A stretch of DNA of 64,000 nucleotides from Panicum virgatum (Eukaryota > Streptophyta > Magnoliopsida > Poales > Poaceae), in the NCBI RefSeq assembly GCF_016808335.1, contig NC_053149.1:815596-879595 (forward strand), written 5' to 3'. The notes below the pieces were generated by a model that saw nothing but the letters and a program-made list of their open reading frames with translations, was not told the origin of the DNA and made no database searches. How positions within the stretch are numbered: the first letter of the stretch is position 1; each line of letters begins with the position of its first letter. This document shows positions 47,366 to 59,324 of the stretch, one piece after another. The translations under genes were made by a program, and so were the position numbers.

Positions 47366-47639
47366 CTAATCTAATAATAATACACTCCGTTATTTTTATA
47401 GGATCATGGGGTGAGCATCTCCACCTGAATTTCATTGACAGGGGGCCAAAAGTTTACGACAGCGAGATCTTCAGTAATTTTTAAAGCAGGGTGATGGCAG
47501 CTATGTGGTGGTTAGAGCATCTCCAAAAGATTACTCATCTCTTTTTCTAATACTAAAAAAATTAATATTTTGGTAATGGAGGTATCTAATCCCTGTTATC
47601 TATAAATTTTTTGGTAATCACCAAAACACACCTCCATAT

Positions 47640-47985
47640 CCTCTAAATTGTAGGAGATTTTTCCTCTACCCTATTTTCTTCATGGATATTTTTCTGATTG
47701 CTGCATGGGAATTATGGAAGCTTCGGAATGCTGCCATCTTCGATAATGTGCACCCCACGACTCATCTCTGGTCTGTGAAGTTCAGGGATCAAGTTCAGCT
47801 TCACCTTTGTCGTTTCAATTATGTAATGAAAAACTCTGTAGAACAGTGGCTAACTCTATTGTAACTAACCTCCCCCCTCTCCCCTCCACTCCCCCTCATT
47901 TGTAAATATACCGTCTAATTCCCTTTATATATGAAAATGAAGCGTTGTGGGGATCTCCTCCACAGTTTTTCCTTAAAAAACAACT
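47640..47985 (+). mobile_element. LINE 3' remnant (end of ORF2 plus 3' UTR)
   Basis: The frame 47682-47864 reads FLIAAWELWKLRNAAIFDN … QWLTLL and stops. This resembles the C-terminal region of plant LINE reverse transcriptase proteins (W-x-LWK-x-RN-x-IF motif). About 110 bp of 3' UTR and an A-rich end follow. It is heavily 5'-truncated. Confidence 0.65.
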
Positions 47986-48439
47986 ATTACTCAATAAAAT
48001 ACAAAAATAGTTATTGCTATTGGAGAGAAAATATGTTTTGAATATAGAATATAAGTAATCTGGTCTTACATATTTGCAAAGAAAAAGCTATCTGTCACTC
48101 AGGTGATTTGAAGACTTTGCTCACTCGATTTGCTGTGCGGTCCGATCTCATTTTAATCCAATCTGCGCCCTTTGTTTGTTTTGGTGCCATTTATCTCAGT
48201 GATCTGCGGGCCCATGTTGTCAGCCTTATTTTTTTTTATCCTTTCGTCTGCCGCCTGATATTTCTAGCTGCTCTATCCCCATTCTTCTTTTCAGTTCCAT
48301 TTCGTTTTCTTCTCCCTTGTGAGCTCCGCTCCCTTCCTAGCTCAGCAAGGTGAGGCGATTTTCAGGTTGTTGTCGTCTCCTCCCTGATTTCTTTTCGATT
48401 TGCTCCCTTGTTTGTGGTTTTGTAGCGGGTGTAATTTTG
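47986..48439. other. Intergenic, no gene seen
   Basis: A pyrimidine-rich, leader-like stretch at 48230-48350 ends in AAGGTGAGG, which could be an exon-intron junction of an unknown transcript. No coding frame supports it. Confidence 0.3.
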
Positions 48440-49165
48440 TAGAATCTGACATTTGTATAATCTGAAAGTTTGCATTTGCATTTGTGGGATTATACAATGT
48501 GCCCCATAATTTCTGAAATTATGTATTCCATAGAAATATTTTGAGAACTTTGTATAATCTGACAGTTTGCATTTACATTTGTGGGATTACACAGTGTGCA
48601 CCTAATTTCTGAAATTTTGTAATAAATAAAAAATATTTGAGAATTTTGTAATTTGGCATCTTTGCATTTGCATATGTGGGATTACACTAGGTGCCCCATA
48701 ATTTTTGGAATTTTGTAATCCATAGAAATTTTTTGAGAATTTTGTAATCTGACATCTTTGCATTTACATCTGTGGGATTACACTGGGTGCCCCCTAATTT
48801 TTGAAATTTTGTAATCATATAGAAAATTTTGTACATTTTGTCTTCTTGTTATTTCTTTTTTTTGTTTAAGTCAAGGTGCCCCATAATATTTTTGTTTCAG
48901 CTCTGTTTGAATTTTGTAATTTGGCATCTTTGCATTTGCATATGTGGGATTACACTAGGTGCCCCATAATATTTGAAATTTTGTAATCCGTAGATTTTTT
49001 TTGAGAATTTTGTAATCTGACATCTTTGCATTTACATCTGTGGGATTACACTGGGTGCCCCCTGATTTTTGAAATTTTGTAATCATATAGAAAATTTTGT
49101 ACATTTTGTATTCTTGTTATTTCTTTTTTTGTTTAACTCAGGGTGCCCCATAATATTTTTGTTTC
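48440..49165. repeat. ~96-bp minisatellite with a 268-bp higher-order duplication
   Basis: The marker GTGGGATTAYAC recurs at about 48484, 48583, 48676, 48772, 48944 and 49040, mostly 93-99 bp apart. Each unit also has TTTGCATTT, GTGCCCC and GAAATTTTGTAAT. The block with the markers at 48676 and 48772 is repeated almost exactly 268 bp further on (48944, 49040). Confidence 0.9.
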
Positions 49166-50172
49166 AGCTCTGTTCATTCTAGTTCAATGTGATTAGCTGA
49201 TTGATTATGTTTTGTTTTTTTCCAGTTATTTGCACTTAAGCAGAATGCTTTTAGGAGGGATCTTGTTTTCTGTGTCGGCTACATGCCTTTTCATGAAGAT
49301 GTGAACCAGGATCCAAGAGTTATGAAGATGATATGAAGTTTTTGCTATATCTTGAAGAAAGAAGCTAGGCCTTTTGTTGTGCAGTCTTTTGGGAGCAAAT
49401 TCTAGGTTATCAGATCAAGTTCTTTTGTCTTTTGTTTTACTCCTTGTTTAATATTGGTTTGTTATTCTTTTTAATACAACTTGTAAGGGATATTAACCTG
49501 TTAAAACTCTAAATTATCTTATCTCAATGTTCTATTTATTTGTTCCTATAAAGTTTGATATTTCAACTTCTAAAGTATATTAAGTTGAAGTATATTAAGT
49601 TGTTAAAACTCTAAATTTGTTCTTTTATGATTATTCAAACTTATTAATTTTTCATGGTTCCCGTTCTGTAAAATATAAATATTTTAGCTCTTTTTGTGCC
49701 TTCTATTGGATCAGACCCACATTTTCAAAATGTGGATTCTGGTGTAATTTTGTTGTAGGCTATATTTCTTATTTTGTTGTATTATTTATTTTTTATCAAA
49801 ATCTTGTTTTTGAGTGTCATCTATACCAAGAATCACTCAGTTGTTGTTTGTCTGCTATATTCGAGTGATTTGATGGGCTTCCTCACTCGGGTGACAGAGT
49901 CTTCTGTTTCACTCGGTTTTCTTTTTGGTTTTGATTCGTGTGATTTGCTTTGTCTTTTCACTCGAGTGTAGATGCCCCCCAAATCACCCAAGCAGGCTAT
50001 AGACAGACCCTATTTGCAAAGATCGCACCTGGACTACGTAGTCGTCGTCCCTTTTCCAACGGTAGCTCCATTCTCTTGCGTCGCTTTTGCAGGCCTCCCA
50101 TAGTCCGCTGCCTAGGAGATGGGGACAAACTTGTGAACATGACTTCGTTCCGATGCTTCCACATGTTCCATA
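49166..50172. other. AT-rich intergenic DNA, no gene seen
   Basis: Contains short unsupported frames. A TTTTTCCAG-TTATTTGCAC site near 49224 looks like a splice acceptor, but the following sequence is not coding. CACTCGRGTGA-type motifs recur at 49880-49970. Confidence 0.4.
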
Positions 50173-50180
50173 ACCATAAT

Positions 50181-51086
50181 CATGGGCGGCGGCAGGGGTA
50201 TGCCCCCTGTATGCCAAGGCATACCTATGATTTGAGACCAAATGTTAATAGGTATATATTATACATGTTATGTACATTCAGTCTACGAAGAAACAATACC
50301 CCACTAGCTCAGCAAGGGAGATACATGTTAGAGGGGGTGTTTGGTTACTTGAAGCTCATAATAACCACATCCCAATAAACCCCAAATAAGTATCATCCCT
50401 TATAAACACATAGATTTAAAGGTGATGATTTATTATAAGCCTCTGCATAAGCCCATAAGCTCCTCTAAAGGGTGCTTATGGTGTTTATTTCCTATGAGCC
50501 CTACTAAGAAAACAATACTTTCCGATCCCTATCCCTCCACAACCCTATTCATTTAGTCCCTACAAAGCACATTAAGAGGCACAAAGGTTATTAGATACTA
50601 AAGAGGCTTAAGCACAAACAACCAAACACCTATTTGAGCTTATTATAGTCTCTCTATGTGAGTGGCTTATGGGCTTAATAATCCTCAAGTAACCAAATGG
50701 GCTTAGACTCGCATATTCGCGTCTCGCGAGCGGTGAGTCACATCATATCGCCCCTTTCCCCACTCGACTTGCGTCCTCATCCCTTCGGCTGATGCTCGCG
50801 AGCCGCTGTTACATTCGCTAACCACATTTATTGAGAGAGAATTCCTCACTCAAGTGAAAGATAAGAATATCATCAGCCTCTTCCAACAAAGGATTCTATG
50901 GTTACATTGTAGTAGCCTTTAATGTTTTATAATATTTTTTAATTATTCATGTCTAGAACTTGTACTTTGGTTATTGTTATAGATTTATTATGGCTATTAT
51001 AACTCATCATTCATTATATTGTGTATTTGCTTTGAAATTTTTTTACATGTGGCATACCCAGCTGCAAATTTCTGGCTCCGCCACTG
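50181..51086. mobile_element. Non-autonomous hAT element (906 bp)
   Basis: The left end CATGGGCGGCGGCAGG and right end CTGGCTCCGCCACTG are related inverted termini of the grass CAGGGGCGGAGCCAG class. An exact 8-bp duplication ACCATAAT (50173-50180 and 51087-51094) flanks them. It contains a nested Tourist-like MITE. No transposase. Confidence 0.8.
50331..50702. mobile_element. Tourist-like MITE nested in the hAT element
   Basis: Ends GGTGTTTGGTTACTTGAAG and CCTCAAGTAACCAAATGGGC are inverted. The flanking TTA (50328-50330 and 50703-50705) is the PIF/Harbinger target duplication. Confidence 0.8.
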
Positions 51087-51094
51087 ACCATAAT

Positions 51095-51541
51095 GCCGGG
51101 CGGGGACTTTTAGCAGTACCAAACACCCCCCGCTTTTGTGCGATTATTATTTTTTTGTGCGATTATTATTGGCCGAGGGAGTTGCTTCTATGAGGAGCTC
51201 ACGCTACCCCAGTTCCCATAGGGGTGGGACCCAGCAAATGTGGGCCACACGCGACAACTGCTTGATCTTCCGCGGAGGGACGACGTGCGATGCGGCCGCT
51301 TTCTCTATTCATCTTTTTTTTCTTTCTTTCTTCTATTCATTGTATGTAGACGCAAATTGAGCACACCTCTGTCATCGTAAAGCAAGAGTGTTTACATATC
51401 GTAACTTGTTTCCATTTTTACTATGCACCTATATAAACACTATATCTAGATAAGGGCACAGAGGATCCTAGCTAGCAACCGCCTCCCTGTCCCTACTCCA
51501 GGTCTCCAGCGCAGCGCAGCAAGTGCACTGCAAAGCTCCTC
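51095..51541. other. Intergenic, no gene seen
   Basis: A direct repeat TTGTGCGATTATTATT occurs twice at about 51135-51172. Nothing else recognised. Confidence 0.5.
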
Positions 51542-51544
51542 TTG

Positions 51545-51819
51545 GGCTGTGTTTAGTTCAAAAAAACTCCCCCCAATTTCAAATTTTTCATCACATCGAA
51601 ATATTAAATATAGCAAATGACGTATGCATGGAGCATTAAATGTAGATAAATAAAAAAATTAATTGCATAGTTTTGATGTACACGACGAGACGAATCTTTT
51701 GAGCTTAGTTAGGTCATGGTAGAATAAAAATTACCACAAACAAACGAAAAATGCTACAATATGCTCCATTGTCCGATGAGACTTTTCGCATCCCCTTTTT
51801 CCTCCATCTAAACACAGCC
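51545..51819. mobile_element. MITE (GGCTGTGTTTAG ends) in the DREPP promoter
   Basis: Inverted ends GGGCTGTGTTTAG and CTAAACACAGCC bound about 275 bp with the GAGACGAATCTTTTGAGC interior. TTG on both sides may be the target duplication. It ends about 480 bp upstream of the DREPP start codon. Confidence 0.8.
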
Positions 51820-52049
51820 TTGGTTCTCTTCTCTGGCAGGTAGTCTGCCCACGGCCGGCTGTTCTTCTCCATCTCATCATCATCCCAGCTCCCTCTCTGG
51901 CGGCTGGCTTAATGACGTGCCTTCCATAATCTTCCTTCCTTTTGACATCTATACCCCTGGCTGCCTGCCTGGCTCCCTCGCTCGTACAGCCACGCCACCC
52001 TGTGTGGGGGCATCACCGTAAATTCCAGGTTGGCTTTCTTACCAGTCCA

Positions 52050-52057
52050 TTATATAT
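52050..52057 (+). promoter_or_regulatory. Candidate TATA box of the DREPP gene
   Basis: TATATATC lies in a pyrimidine-rich context about 250 bp before the ATG. It is the best-placed TATA element. Confidence 0.4.
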
Positions 52058-52301
52058 CACTCTCATGGCACCTGTACTACTGCCCATTCATAGGCTGGTG
52101 TTGGTGATCAGATCGCAGCTCCATTCCTTCTCCTCCCCTGCATGTATGTATGTAGTCTAGAGATGCTTCAATTCCTTTGCTGAATTCTTCTTCATGAATC
52201 CATTTCGGCGTTTTGATAAACTGAAATTTTCTTTCGTTTCTTCTTGCGTTGGCCGGAGAGCAGAGACTGGTCCTTTAATTTGAAGCAACAAGGAGAGAAA
52301 G

Positions 52302-52905
52302 ATGTCCAGTGTTTGGAAGACCAAGGTTCTGCCTGGCCTCAACAAGTTCTTTGACAAGGATGGCAAGAAGGCGGCGGCGGCTGAGTTCTTGAAGTCCTTC
52401 AACAAGGTAAATACATAAATAATTAATATGTCTAGATGATGAGCTCGCTCTGATGATCGTCTGCTTAACTTGGTTCCTCTGCATCCTCAATTAATTCACG
52501 TATTTGTTCGTTGTGTATTTGCAGGAGGAGATTGGCAAGGAGATTGAGGACAAGAAGACAGAGCTGGAGCCCAAGGTTGTGGAGGCTTATGAAGCATCTC
52601 CTCCTGAAGTTAAGGTAAACTCATGCCTTTCGTCATATCAGTGTTTGCTTGGTCCTTCTGTTCGTTACTGATAGTCTGTCTATTTTTTTACCTGCTCTAC
52701 CAACTATATATTAGGCTCTTTTCAAGGACAAGAAACCAGTCAAGATCACCAAGAAGAACTCGGCTGCAGCAACCAAGTTCCTCGACGAGCTGGCTAAGAT
52801 TGGTAATTATAAACAGCTATACATCACAGCTTCAAACAATTTGTTACTCTCTGGTCCCTATAGTAGATCGCGCCATTCTACCTTTTTTTTTCTTGCATCA
52901 CGTCT

Positions 52906-52949
<44 letters not shown>

Positions 52950-53810
52950 TTACGTCTAGTTTTGTCTGACCGTATACCCTCACTCTTAGTCAGTACAGTG
53001 GTGAACTGTGTTTAATTCTTTGTTCTATCAGAACATCAAACTGAGTGGTGAACTGCATATAATTTATGAATTTCTTGTTTTTCAATCACCAACAACTGCC
53101 TTCGGTTTTAGTTGCCTTTTGCAATCCAGTGTGGTGTGGACAAGTCATTTGTCTTGGGGTTTATTTCTGGTGTAACCTTTTTGTATCTTTTTGGACAAAA
53201 TAAACTTTTATTCTCCTTTGGTGTTGAAACAAGCTTTATTCTCATTTCTACTCAAGCGAACTGCATAGGAATCTTCTCAGCTACTACGTACTGCTGTAGA
53301 GTAGTACAATACTATGTTTCTTAGGACACAATTGAAGCTCAGCACAAAACAACAAAACCAATAAGGGACAATTCCTATTTAGCCCTCGATCACTATTCAT
53401 CTCTTTATTCCGATCCGTGGCAGGCTGGTTCTTGCTGTCGTTTGCTGCTAAATTAAATCTGATTTGATTTGTTTAATTATTTATGTGCAGAGTTCCCTGG
53501 AGCCAAGCTGGTGAGCGACGCGGTGGCCAAGTCCGGCACCACGCCCCTCTCCCCGGCGATCACCTTCATCTTGGACAAGGTTGCGCCGTTCATCCCCAAG
53601 GAGGAGCCCAAGGCCGAGCCGGAGGCCACCTCCCGGGAAGTCGCCGTGGAGGAGAAGAAGGAGGAGGCCGAGCCGGCGGCCGCTGCGGCTCCGGAGGAGG
53701 CTGCTGCGCCGGCGGAGGCGGTAGAGGAGAAGAAGGCTGAGGAGGAGAAGCCAGCGGAAGCCGAAGCCGAGGCCGCGGCGGCGCCACCAGCTGAGGAGGA
53801 GAAGAAGTGA
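52302..53810 (+). CDS. RS1: DREPP-family plasma-membrane cation-binding protein (RS1/PCaP1-like)
   Basis: Four exons, 52302-52406, 52525-52614, 52715-52802 and 53491-53810, give 200 aa with in-phase GT-AG junctions. The protein starts MSSVWKTKVLPGLNKFFDKD, has the DREPP core (EIGKEIEDKKTELEPKVVEAYEASPPE, then KITKKNSAAATKFLDELAKIEFPGAKLVSDA) and ends in a long Glu/Ala/Lys-rich tail. Family members (Arabidopsis PCaP1, rice salt-stress root protein RS1) attach to the plasma membrane through the N-terminus, usually N-myristoylated at Gly2. They bind Ca2+, Cu2+, phosphoinositides and calmodulin. Here residue 2 is Ser, so N-myristoylation is not expected and attachment would rest on the basic N-terminus. 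Intron 3 holds a (CT)n run. Confidence 0.94.
52909..52944. repeat. (CT)n microsatellite in DREPP intron 3
   Basis: About 17 CT units in intron 3. Confidence 0.95.
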
Positions 53811-55359
53811 TCTGATCGCCGGTGGACATTAGTGAAGAATTGCTAAGCAAGCAAATTAAGCTACTACCAAGCTCCGATCCTGCACAAATTAAGTGATTAA
53901 GTAAGTCGTTACATGTACACACAGTTGCCATGCATGCTGCTTCAATTGATTTGCTTGCATATATGGGTGCGTGGTGGATGCATGAACATTTGTTATTCTT
54001 TTGTGTCACCTGGACCGGATCGATGAATGGACCTTCATTCTGTAAATTTGTAATGTGGGGTTAGTGAGTTTTTCTCTTTCTTGTTTTTGATTTGGGGTGA
54101 TTAAACATGCATGCATGCGCGTGTAATTATTTGTATTGATATGTTTGTTGGTGGTCATATTTTAGAAAACAACTCGACGATCGATCTTGTGTATATATAT
54201 GCATGATTTTAAGTTGTTTCTTGATGATGATGATGTTTGAATGACCTACTAATGAGCGAGCGTACGGTCGTACATGCATGTTGACCTACCACTACCACTG
54301 AATTAACCAATTTACCGGTGGCCTCTAGTACGTCTTAACAAGCAACGCGGATAAGCACGAGAGAGAATTTAAGAAAGAAATTGCATGCTAACAAGTGTGT
54401 GTTGTGTGCCAAATTAAAAGGAAGTCGATCTTGGCACGAAATTAGCTAGCTAGACTTGCATTGGAAGAAGCAAGCTGAGATGGAGATAACTGATGATAAC
54501 TACGTACAGGGTTGGCAGGCAATATCAATCAGTACTGGAGCCCTCAACGAAAAGGACGTGATCTTAATCCTCTCACCACACACACTACCATTAAACAAAG
54601 CCAGTAATCCGGCCGGCCTCGCTCCGTTTGCCAACTGCTTGTCTGATGTATAGAGATCAACGACTATCCAGAAGTACCACGTTAAGCATAATATATATCA
54701 TCAGATGAGTGATGATCAGATTAGCAATAGTCCACCAGGTACCCAGCAACAAGGATATATCTCATCATCGGAAGAAATTAATAAATCAACTAATTAGCAT
54801 GCATGATTAATAAAAGATGTACTATATAGGAAGTAAAGACGATAGATGATTCAGAAGGAATAAAATGAAGTCATTATTAATTGCTGATTTGATCGATTGA
54901 TAAGCCTCGATCGATCTGGGCCGGTATCAGATATTTTGCTTTGCTGTTTTAGCTAGGTCCAGCAGCTGCCATGCGTCTGAAATGACCAGCAGCCACGATC
55001 GAATTCAATTTGCGATGCTCAGCTCTATCTGGCGTCCTTCTGAGCTTTTCAGAACGTTGAACATGTTTACAATTTCAACATTTTGAAAGTCAACATGTTC
55101 AAAGAAATATTGAGTTAATTCTATCAAAATGTTGAACATATTTCTAACAGCTAATTGGGGCATTAAAGCTTTACATGATGATGCTTCAAGTAGCATGGGC
55201 CTAATGGAGGAACAACCATCCGCCCATAATAAGCCCAGCCCGTATAGAGCTCGGCCCACTCAGCCCAGCTAGCCAGTAGTAGTCTGTGGTGTGCAACCGC
55301 GACGCGAGAGACGGACACTACAACAGCCAACTCCACCGACCGGCCTCCCATCCCATCCC
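53811..55359. other. DREPP 3' UTR, then intergenic DNA and KOBITO1-like promoter
   Basis: No gene is supported. 55040-55160 has several AACATTTTGA/TCAAAATGTTGAACA-type inverted motifs like those at 1495-1600, probably a small degenerate repeat. The last 100 bp before 55360 is the probable 5' UTR. Confidence 0.45.
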
Positions 55360-58300
55360 ATGGCGGGCTACCGCGGCGCCTCCTCCGCTGCCGGGGGCGG
55401 CGCGGGGGCTGCGGCCTTCGCCACGCGGATTCTGCTCCTCCTCACGCTGCTGCCGCTCGCGCTCGCCGCCTTCGCCTTCGTGCTCCAGTGGCGCGGCGGC
55501 ATGGGGGACCCGGCCGCCGCCGCCTGGCCCGCCAACAAGCAGAGCTTCCCCGGCATGGAGAACAGCCCGCTCGGATCCTCCTCCTCCTCCCCAGGGGGCG
55601 GAGGCTCCTACTTCGCCGTCTCCTCCTCGTCCTCCGCGGCAGCCGACTGCGCCGAGATCCTCGGCCGGAGCGCATCCTCGAACGGAATCTCGCTCTATCG
55701 CGGCTGGAACTTCGATTCTGAATCTTCCATCACCCCCAAGGTTAGCGCGCGCGCGCGCTTAACCCACCTTCCGATCTGATCTGCCTGCCCTTTCAAGATC
55801 CCATTTTTTCGACCAATTCCGTGCGACCTCGTGCGTGCTGCTCAAATACTGTCACAACTCTATTGCACTGTAACTAGCAAGCTGCTCTATTTTATTTTTG
55901 GCAAATTGGTCATATAGTTTACCAGTGAATTTTTTCCTTGCATTTACAATCGCAAAGTTGCACTACACGGAGATCTAACTAATACTGTCCCGTTGACATA
56001 TAAGAGAATTTAGGCATCAGTGTGAATCCAAGTAAAGCTTAGCAACTTTTTTTTTTTGCTGGGTTAAGGTAACAAGTTGGAAAAACAGGGTATATCACGT
56101 CCATGTGGTTCTTAAAATCTTTGATCAAGTAGAGAAGACTCTGAACATCATATCGAATCAAAATGAAATTACCCAGATGGCCAGATGATTTATTTCAACC
56201 TCAAAAAAGGAAAAAAATCATATCCTTCTTTTCAATTGCAAGGATGTCGCAAGCATTTTGAGTCTGATGTGCCAAAGTTGTAATTATATCAAGGTCATTC
56301 TGTATTTTGGATTGCAGATCTGTATCACAGGAAGCACATCTGCTGGCCTACACCAGATTCTTCCGTGGTTGTACTATCACAAGGTCATCGGCGTTTCACA
56401 TTTTATTCTCTTTGTTGAAGGAGAGGCTGCGAAACCAGCTGTCACCTCTGTTCTTGAATCTATTCGGGTAAACAAGTCATTTCATACCCCCTCCTTCTGC
56501 TTGTGATTTCTTTGCATAAGCTGCCACTGACTTTCTGTGCCCCTTCTTTAGGGTGTAAAAATTATTTACAGAACTAAAGAACTGAAAGAGAAACAGGACA
56601 AAAGGTATGTTGATGGACTTAAATAGTTACATGACAATCTTTTCAACATAAGCAAAACCCGCTACATGTAAGATAAGTTTAGTTGGAAATTTGCTCTGCA
56701 GCTAATGTAAGTTTTGATAATTCCACTTTAATAAGGTATACAACTGAAATGCATTGAAAGAAAATAATTTGATAGAGGCAATGAGAGGGATGGCAAGTTA
56801 CTTGTTTCATGGCAATGCTGCAATTGAACAGTTGTGATTATGGAAGCAAATTCTGTATTTGTTGTTGTTGATTGGATCCTGTAATTCTGTTTTCCTTACC
56901 ATATGCATTTCTGAAGTATTGTTGTTGATTGTTTGGTTCTATAAAGACCATTATTTCAACCATTTATAATTTCAGCCGCATTTGGAACGAGACTTGGCTG
57001 GCAGGTTTCTTTTACAAGCCATGCAATTATGAACTATTTGTTAAGCAATCACTTAACATGGAAATGGCTATTATTATGGCAAGGGTATGGATAATTTCTT
57101 TCTCTCTATTTTTTAACATCTATTCACACAGAAATCTTGCATTTTGTGGTGAATTGATGCAAATGCTTCCCCCTTTTTGATTATCACAGGATGCTGGAAT
57201 GGATTGGATCATTCACCTTGATACTGATGAGTTGATTCATCCAGCTGGTGCGAGAGAGTACTCTCTTAGGCGATTGCTTTTAGATGTTCCTGACAATGTT
57301 GATATGGTTATCTTCCCCAATTACGTGAGTCACAGAAGTAACATTATCTTTGTTGTAGTTGAATGCTCTAACATGCTTCACATCTCATTATTGTACATTT
57401 TTGTCCAGGAGAGCAGCATTGAACGGGATGACATCAAGGATCCATTTACTGAGGTATGTGTAAGCTACTTATGATTCACTGGCTTATTTAAGAGAATGCC
57501 ACCTGTATATAAATGGATTGCCTCTCACCGCTGTAGTTTTGATGAACACTTGTGCATTATAGAAAATAATTGATCTAGCTCATACCATTTACCAAATCAT
57601 GGCATAAATTTTCACCAAGTTTTATGCGTGCAGGTTTCAATGTTTAAGAAAAATTACGATCATCTCCCAAAGGATACATACTTTGGCCTATACAAAGAAG
57701 CAACACGTGGTAATCCAAATTACTTCCTCACTTATGGTAATGGAAAATCAGCTGCAAGGGTTCAGGAGCATTTGCGTCCCAATGGTGCTCATAGATGGCA
57801 TAATTACATGAAAACCCCAAAGTAAGACATCTGAATATGCTGACATTTTTCTAAAACAAATCTGCACTCAACAAATTTCTGTCTGTTTCAACCAGATAGT
57901 TTATTCACCTATTTCTTTTTCTTTTATTTTTTTTTGTAGCGAAATCAAATTGGAGGAGGCTGCTATCCTGCATTACACCTACACAAAATTCTCGGACCTA
58001 ACCTCAAGGAGGGATAGGTGTGGCTGCAAGCCAACTAAAGAAGATGTGAAGCGATGCTTTATCTTGGAATTTGACCGTTTGGTGAGCTATCTTTTCTTCC
58101 CTTTGCTATATCTGCATAGCATCTAATATATTGTTGTCATATGGGTACAGGCTACCTTGTGAACATCATAACTGTTTTCATGCTGAAACGTTGAAATACT
58201 GCATCCATTTCAGTTAAAAAGTACTTTTGAATGCCTCCTTTCATGTTTTTTTACCCTTTTTTTAAAGCTGAAGGACCACCTTGGTTATTAACCCAAAGTT

Positions 58301-59324
58301 CTTGATTATACACTTGCCAAAAAAGGGGTGAAAAACTGATGTGCCTTTTATTAGGTATCATGTTCATATATGGGCATATGTCTAAATGGAAGGACTAATG
58401 CATTCCCCCTTGTACTCTATCATGACAGGCCTTCATAATTGCATCGACAGCTACTGAGGAGGAGATGAGGAACTGGTAAAATCCTTAGCCTATGTGTACC
58501 AACAATGCCTCCCTAACCTCTCTGAATTAAGAGAGAGATCACATTTGTCTGACTACTTTTGTTCAAGTAAAAAAAAACTCGGCCGGGTGGGGAAAGACTG
58601 CCCCACCGGTTTTACACTTCAGAAGAAGCCTCGGCTTCCCCGACCGAGAAAATCCCCGAACCCCAGCCCCGCCCTGACACTGGGAGCCGTAACCCCTGGG
58701 AATAGCCTGGGCCACACACAGTCCTCAGGTCGACCTGGGCCGGCTCTTAACCAGTGCTTTGGCACACGGGACCGGCGAGGGGATTTTTTTAACCACAGCC
58801 TGAAATTCGCTCCCACGGGGATTCGAACTCAGGACTTGTGGAGTGCCGCTCGAGTGTCTTAACCGCTAGGCTAAGCACCCTTTGGCTTTTGTTCAGGTAT
58901 AAGGAACATGTTGTCTGGACTGATAAGGACACCAATTTGAAACTTTTGAGAAAGGGCGTGTTAACACGTATATATGCGCCGATGGTTAGTCCTGATTCCG
59001 ATCTTGAAGGCATCGTCAGCTCATAAAAGCTGTTTCTTGTTGCTGTGAGCTAATGCCTTATGTTTGCAGGCTATCATCCGTGGTCTCAAGGAATCTGGCG
59101 TCTTTACCTCGGCTGTAACATCAGCGAAAGCACAGTCAGAAACAAAATCATCAAACATGGGTCTCGGAGGCAAGGAGTCCATCATACCAAACACAACAGC
59201 TGGCCATGAAAAATTGCAAGCTACTGCAAGAAAGATCCTACAGATGGTTGATGCCCAGGAAGAAGCGATGCCGCCACTGTCACCCCCCGGTTTTGTTGAG
59301 CTGACTGAAAGTGCTTTGTCATGA
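55360..59324 (+). CDS. KOB1: Glycosyltransferase-like KOBITO1 (ABI8/ELD1) homologue
   Basis: Eleven exons: 55360-55740, 56318-56467, 56552-56604, 56976-57084, 57190-57324, 57409-57453, 57634-57821, 57940-58081, 58429-58475, 58897-58984, 59070-59324 (530 aa; my recollection is about 533 for the Arabidopsis protein). All junctions are GT-AG and in phase. KOBITO1 is a membrane protein needed for cellulose deposition, cell elongation and ABA and plasmodesmatal responses; its reaction is not settled. The N-terminus has one membrane segment (about residues 22-43), then a Ser/Gly-rich stem. The GT-like domain contains [20 protein letters not shown], a DxD-like motif in [30 protein letters not shown] and [25 protein letters not shown] lies in intron 9, immediately before the acceptor of exon 10. 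Confidence 0.94.
58566..58886 (-). mobile_element. tRNA-derived T-tailed SINE, copy 2 (in KOB1 intron)
   Basis: On the minus strand it starts GCCAAAGGGTGCTTAGCC, has A-box-like TAGCCTAGCGG and B-box GAGTTCGAATCCC, and ends in a T-run. An exact 9-bp duplication TTTTGTTCA (58557-58565 and 58887-58895) flanks it. It is the same family as copy 1. The duplication covers the pyrimidine tract of the exon-10 acceptor (TTTTGTTCAG), so the SINE ends 10 bp before the exon, antisense to the gene. The open frames inside are spurious. Confidence 0.92.

Noticed and set aside
48440..49165. CRISPR-like array
   Set aside because: Units are contiguous diverged repeats without unique spacers, in a plant nuclear context.
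58494..58862. 122-codon frame in the KOB1 intron
   Set aside because: It is the SINE read in the antisense direction.
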